Of a stretch of 64,000 nt of DNA, positions 61,070 through 64,000 are shown in pieces; positions within the stretch are counted from its first letter, which is position 1, and each line of letters opens with the position of its first letter. Where the stretch lies: the NCBI GenBank assembly GCA_965243755.1, contig CBDEVW010000005.1:310001-374000 (forward strand). The letters are read 5' to 3'. The stretch is from JANSWY01 sp965243755. GTDB lineage: Bacteria; Bacteroidota; Bacteroidia; Cytophagales; Cyclobacteriaceae. A model generated the notes under the pieces. It did no database searches and had not been told where the DNA came from. It worked only from the letters and a program-made list of their open reading frames with translations. The translations under genes and the position numbers were made by a program.

Positions 61070-61789
61070 GTGTTTGGTTTATTTTCAGACAAGAATATTG
61101 ATCATATCCGGGTGGATTTTCATTCACACCTGATCCCTGGAATAGACGATGGTGTAAAATCGTTAGATCAGGCGTTGGAGGTTTTAAAAACTCTTGACGC
61201 TGTTGGCATTGAGAAAGTTATTACTACTCCTCACATAGCAAGTGAATTTTACCAGAACGATGAGGCTATAATTAAAAAAGGATTGCATCAGGTATCAAAA
61301 GCATTGCTGGATGAAAACATCTCATTACAATTAGAGGCAGCTGCGGAATATTATGTCGATGGAGTGTTTTTCCAGGACATTAAAAATGGTAAGGAACTAC
61401 TGACATTCGGTGATCGGTTTGTTTTAATTGAAACTCCATTTATTAATAAACCACACTTTTTTGAACAGGTTATATTCACAATTACGTCTGCAGGATATAA
61501 ACCTGTATTTGCTCATCCTGAGCGGTATGAGTATGTACAGCAAGACCCAGGATACCTTCCGGCACTAAAGAATATGGGAGTTTATTTTCAGGTGACTGCC
61601 AGTTCATTTTTAGGTTATTATTCAACAAATGCTAAAAAAATTGCAGAATTAATGCTCAAAAACAATTTGATTGATTTTATAGGTTCTGATATACATCATA
61701 TGAAGCATTGTGAGGCTTATATAAAATTCAGAAAATCAAAGACATACAGGAGATGCCTTCAACTAAACCTGTTAAATAACCACTTATAA
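61070..61789 (+). CDS. CpsB/YwqE-like PHP-family tyrosine phosphatase, GTG start
   Basis: A 239-residue metal-dependent phosphatase that reverses BY-kinase phosphorylation. Metal-binding motifs of the PHP fold are present: FHSHLIPGIDDGVKS near 17, TTPHI near 52, FAHPERYEY near 147, and GSDIHHMKHC near 207. The GTG start follows directly on the Wzc-like stop codon, consistent with translational coupling. It is the last clear member of the polysaccharide operon in this window. Confidence 0.92.
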   Translation: MFGLFSDKNIDHIRVDFHSHLIPGIDDGVKSLDQALEVLKTLDAVGIEKVITTPHIASEFYQNDEAIIKKGLHQVSKALLDENISLQLEAAAEYYVDGVFFQDIKNGKELLTFGDRFVLIETPFINKPHFFEQVIFTITSAGYKPVFAHPERYEYVQQDPGYLPALKNMGVYFQVTASSFLGYYSTNAKKIAELMLKNNLIDFIGSDIHHMKHCEAYIKFRKSKTYRRCLQLNLLNNHL

Positions 61790-61827
61790 AATGCTTTTTG
61801 TCTGTGGAAAACTTTTAAATCCGGGAA

Positions 61828-61835
61828 TACTTTTG
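61828..61835 (+). promoter_or_regulatory. -7 promoter element upstream of the TPR gene
   Basis: TACTTTTG matches TAnnTTTG perfectly, 94 bp before the start of the TPR gene. The -33 region is weak. Confidence 0.4.
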
Positions 61836-61928
61836 CAACTGGAAAAGTTATATATTGAAGAAACTAGATCGGTCTAACAATGGTTAGCAATGGTCTGCGT
61901 TCCTTATTTTTTGACTAACAATTTATGT

Positions 61929-63332
61929 ATGGCTGAGAATTTCAAGAAAAGAGAAGAGAGGGAATTGATCAGGAGGTTTGAAGACTATGTTAAACAAAAT
62001 GCCAGCTACTATTTTGAAGAAGAAGAATATGTAAAAATCATCGAATACTATCTGGAGAATGATAAGTTAAACCATGCGTTGAAGGCTGCCGATATTGGAA
62101 TCAGCCAGTATCCGTATTCTGTTGACATGATCCTGGATAAGTCCCATGTACTTATCAGACTTCAGGAATTTGAGAAAGCATTGGAAATCCTTGAACAGGC
62201 AGAGAATTTTCAGCCAAATGATGCGGAAATTCTGTTGCAACAAGGAAGCATATTTTCACTACAGGGAAATTTTGAAGAAGCCATAGCGAAGTTTGAAAGA
62301 GCACTTGAACTTTCAGAAGAAAAGGATGAAATCTATTACAATATTGGGTTTGCCTTCCAAAGCATGTCAGAATATAAAAGCGCTGTGGAGTACTATAAAA
62401 AGGCCATAGAGTTTAATATCAACAATGAAAATGCACTCTACGAACTGGCATATTGCCTGGATATTTCAGGTGAACTGGAAAGCAGTTTGGAGTACTACAA
62501 AAAATTCATAGACAAAGATCCTTATTCTGAATATGCCTGGTACAACCTGGGTATCGTCTACAACAAGCTCAACCAATTCGAAAAAGCAATAGATGCCTAT
62601 GAGTTTGCCCTGGCAATTGATGATGAGTTTAGTTCGGCTTATTTCAACATGGGCAATGCCTATATGAATCTCGAAAAGTTTGATAAAGCACTGGAGGCAT
62701 ACAAAAGTACTTTGGAGATTGAAGGAGCCAGTGCTGAGATTTATTGTTGTCTTGGTGCTGCATATGAGAAGCTAAATCATTTTGACATTGGAATTCGGTA
62801 TTATCAAAAGGCAGCAAAGCTGGATCAATTCTATGATGAAGCCTGGTTTGGCATTGGCGTGTGTATGTCTCTTCAGGAAAAATGGTACGAGGCAGTCCAT
62901 TTTTTCAGAAAGGCACTGAAAATTGATACAGAAAATGCTTCTTATTGGAAGGCGGTCGCGGATGCTGAGTTTAAAGTAGGGAACATTGTTTCAAGTCTCG
63001 ATGCTTTCCAGCAGGCTGCCGAACTGGCACCTCATGAAGATGATTTATGGTTGGGCTGGTCATTGATTTATTTTGATCAGGGAGAAATTGATAAGGCGCT
63101 TGAGGTCGTCTTAACAGGAATCGAGGAGTGTCCGGAAAGTGCATTACTGCATTACCGTGCGGTGGTGTACCTGATTAATTTGGGTAAATACAATGAAGCA
63201 TTCCTGTACCTGGAAAATGCCCTTATCCTTGACTTTGAGCAACATATTGTCTTGTTTGATTTTTTCCCAAAGTTAGAGACACAAAAAGCGCTATTTAAGA
63301 TCATTGAACAATATCGGGAAGATAAAATTTAA
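61929..63332 (+). CDS. tetratricopeptide repeat protein
   Basis: About 467 residues starting MAENFKKREERELIRRFED, chosen because upstream in-frame residues (from 61890) are unlike the rest. No signal peptide. It consists of a dozen or so TPRs, for example GSIFSLQGNFEEAIAKFERA, GIVYNKLNQFEKAIDAYEFA and GNAYMNLEKFDKALEAYKST. It is probably a cytoplasmic scaffold or adaptor. It follows the polysaccharide operon but has its own promoter-like element, so a link to polysaccharide synthesis is unproven. Confidence 0.9.
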   Translation: MAENFKKREERELIRRFEDYVKQNASYYFEEEEYVKIIEYYLENDKLNHALKAADIGISQYPYSVDMILDKSHVLIRLQEFEKALEILEQAENFQPNDAEILLQQGSIFSLQGNFEEAIAKFERALELSEEKDEIYYNIGFAFQSMSEYKSAVEYYKKAIEFNINNENALYELAYCLDISGELESSLEYYKKFIDKDPYSEYAWYNLGIVYNKLNQFEKAIDAYEFALAIDDEFSSAYFNMGNAYMNLEKFDKALEAYKSTLEIEGASAEIYCCLGAAYEKLNHFDIGIRYYQKAAKLDQFYDEAWFGIGVCMSLQEKWYEAVHFFRKALKIDTENASYWKAVADAEFKVGNIVSSLDAFQQAAELAPHEDDLWLGWSLIYFDQGEIDKALEVVLTGIEECPESALLHYRAVVYLINLGKYNEAFLYLENALILDFEQHIVLFDFFPKLETQKALFKIIEQYREDKI

Positions 63333-63463
63333 GACTAATCAATAATTAGAAAGGACAATTTTTGAATTTTTTCTTCTATATCCACCAGAAGTAGTATTTT
63401 CGCGACAACAATTTCTTCCATACCAGATGGGGTGTATGGGACAATAGCAGAAACTAGAAGAAG

Positions 63464-64000
63464 ATGAATTACAACCTTAAAGACATTCCTACCAGGACTG
63501 TTAAGCCCAGACAAACGGGATTTACAATGGTCATGGATAAGGGACTCAGCCTTAGAAGTGCAGAAGATCTGGTAGAAACTTGCGGTGAATATGTTGATAT
63601 CATTAAGCTAGGATGGGCAACATCATTTGTTACTTCCAGGCTGGAAGAAAAACTTAAAATATATAAAGATGCCGGTATTCCGGTATACTTTGGAGGAACG
63701 CTGTTTGAAGCTTTCATCGTCAGGGATCAGTTTGATGACTACCGAAGAACCATAGATAAGTTTGGGTTGGAGCACGCAGAGGTTTCAGATGGTTCTATCG
63801 AATTGGATCATGACAAAAAGTGTGAATACGTAAATATCCTTTCCAAGCAGGTTACTGTACTTTCAGAAGTTGGTTCTAAAGATGCCGAAAAGATCATCCC
63901 TCCATATCAGTGGATACAACTGATGCAAAAGGAGCTTGATGCAGGTGCATGGAAAGTAATCGGTGAAGCAAGAGAAAGTGGTAATGTGGGTTTATTCAGA
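63464..64000 (+). CDS. phosphosulfolactate synthase, partial at window end
   Basis: The first 179 residues of a ComA-family enzyme that adds sulfite to phosphoenolpyruvate to give phosphosulfolactate. The start MNYNLKDIPTRTVKPRQTGF is followed by TMVMDKGLSLRSAED near 21, EYVDIIKLGWATSF near 43, and YFGGTLFEAF near 76, matching the TIM-barrel family. In archaea it serves coenzyme M synthesis. In Bacteroidota it is more likely part of a route to cysteate and sulfonolipids such as capnine, which is inference. The reading frame continues beyond the window. Confidence 0.9.
   Translation, partial: MNYNLKDIPTRTVKPRQTGFTMVMDKGLSLRSAEDLVETCGEYVDIIKLGWATSFVTSRLEEKLKIYKDAGIPVYFGGTLFEAFIVRDQFDDYRRTIDKFGLEHAEVSDGSIELDHDKKCEYVNILSKQVTVLSEVGSKDAEKIIPPYQWIQLMQKELDAGAWKVIGEARESGNVGLFR

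Overview
The window looks like chromosomal DNA from a member of the Bacteroidota, most likely a Cytophagales-type marine or gliding bacterium. The evidence is a two-gene atpD-atpC cluster with a short epsilon subunit, a predicted type IX secretion C-terminal signal, BshA (bacillithiol synthesis), a phosphosulfolactate synthase of the kind linked to sulfonolipids, promoter-like TAnnTTTG elements and no consistent Shine-Dalgarno sequences. The lineage below phylum is inference.

Layout. 1-5.9 kb (minus strand): ATP synthase beta and epsilon, then an apparent operon of ABC-2 exporter ATPase, permease, GGCT-like protein and orphan histidine kinase. 5.9-13.2 kb (plus): acyltransferase, gatC, a 985-residue membrane/TPR protein, and hutH-hutU. 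13.3-21.4 kb (minus): PIN-PhoH protein, an HxlR regulator with a YciI-like gene and two palindromic operators, a VWA / MoxR-type AAA+ / AlbA_2 operon, a fatty-acid hydroxylase-like protein and BshA. 21.4-29.3 kb: a fused pseudo-GH3/serine hydrolase, then mutL with two rhomboid proteases, then rlmN. 29.4-33 kb: a TRAP transporter whose membrane genes and binding protein face each other. 33.2-41.2 kb: clpB and the leuC-leuD-leuA-like-leuB operon. 41.3-44.3 kb: small secreted proteins, lipoproteins and a TPR lipoprotein.

44.4-51.2 kb is the most unusual stretch. A TerB-like protein, a SigZ-type sigma factor with a cysteine tail and a cysteine-rich arsenite methyltransferase lie on the minus strand. 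They face a plus-strand group of secreted proteins: a frameshifted YHYH-domain gene, a DUF6702-like gene, a small fibre-like protein and a T9SS-like protein. A hairpin-bearing repeat present in three copies sits directly upstream of both arsM and the small fibre-like gene. It is either a shared leader/promoter or a small dispersed palindromic element.

51.2-51.5 kb holds a tRNA-Arg(CCU) gene followed by two tandem decayed copies of most of it, each with the same 14-bp insertion. 51.7-56.5 kb carries a DinB-like protein, a PadR/FtsX-type permease pair and hflX. 56.7-61.8 kb is an exopolysaccharide operon: a glycosyltransferase broken by one extra T in a T9 tract, a Wza-like export protein, a Wzc-like tyrosine kinase and a CpsB-like PHP phosphatase. 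A large TPR protein follows, and the window ends inside phosphosulfolactate synthase.

No CRISPR array, transposase, integrase, rRNA or replication origin was seen.
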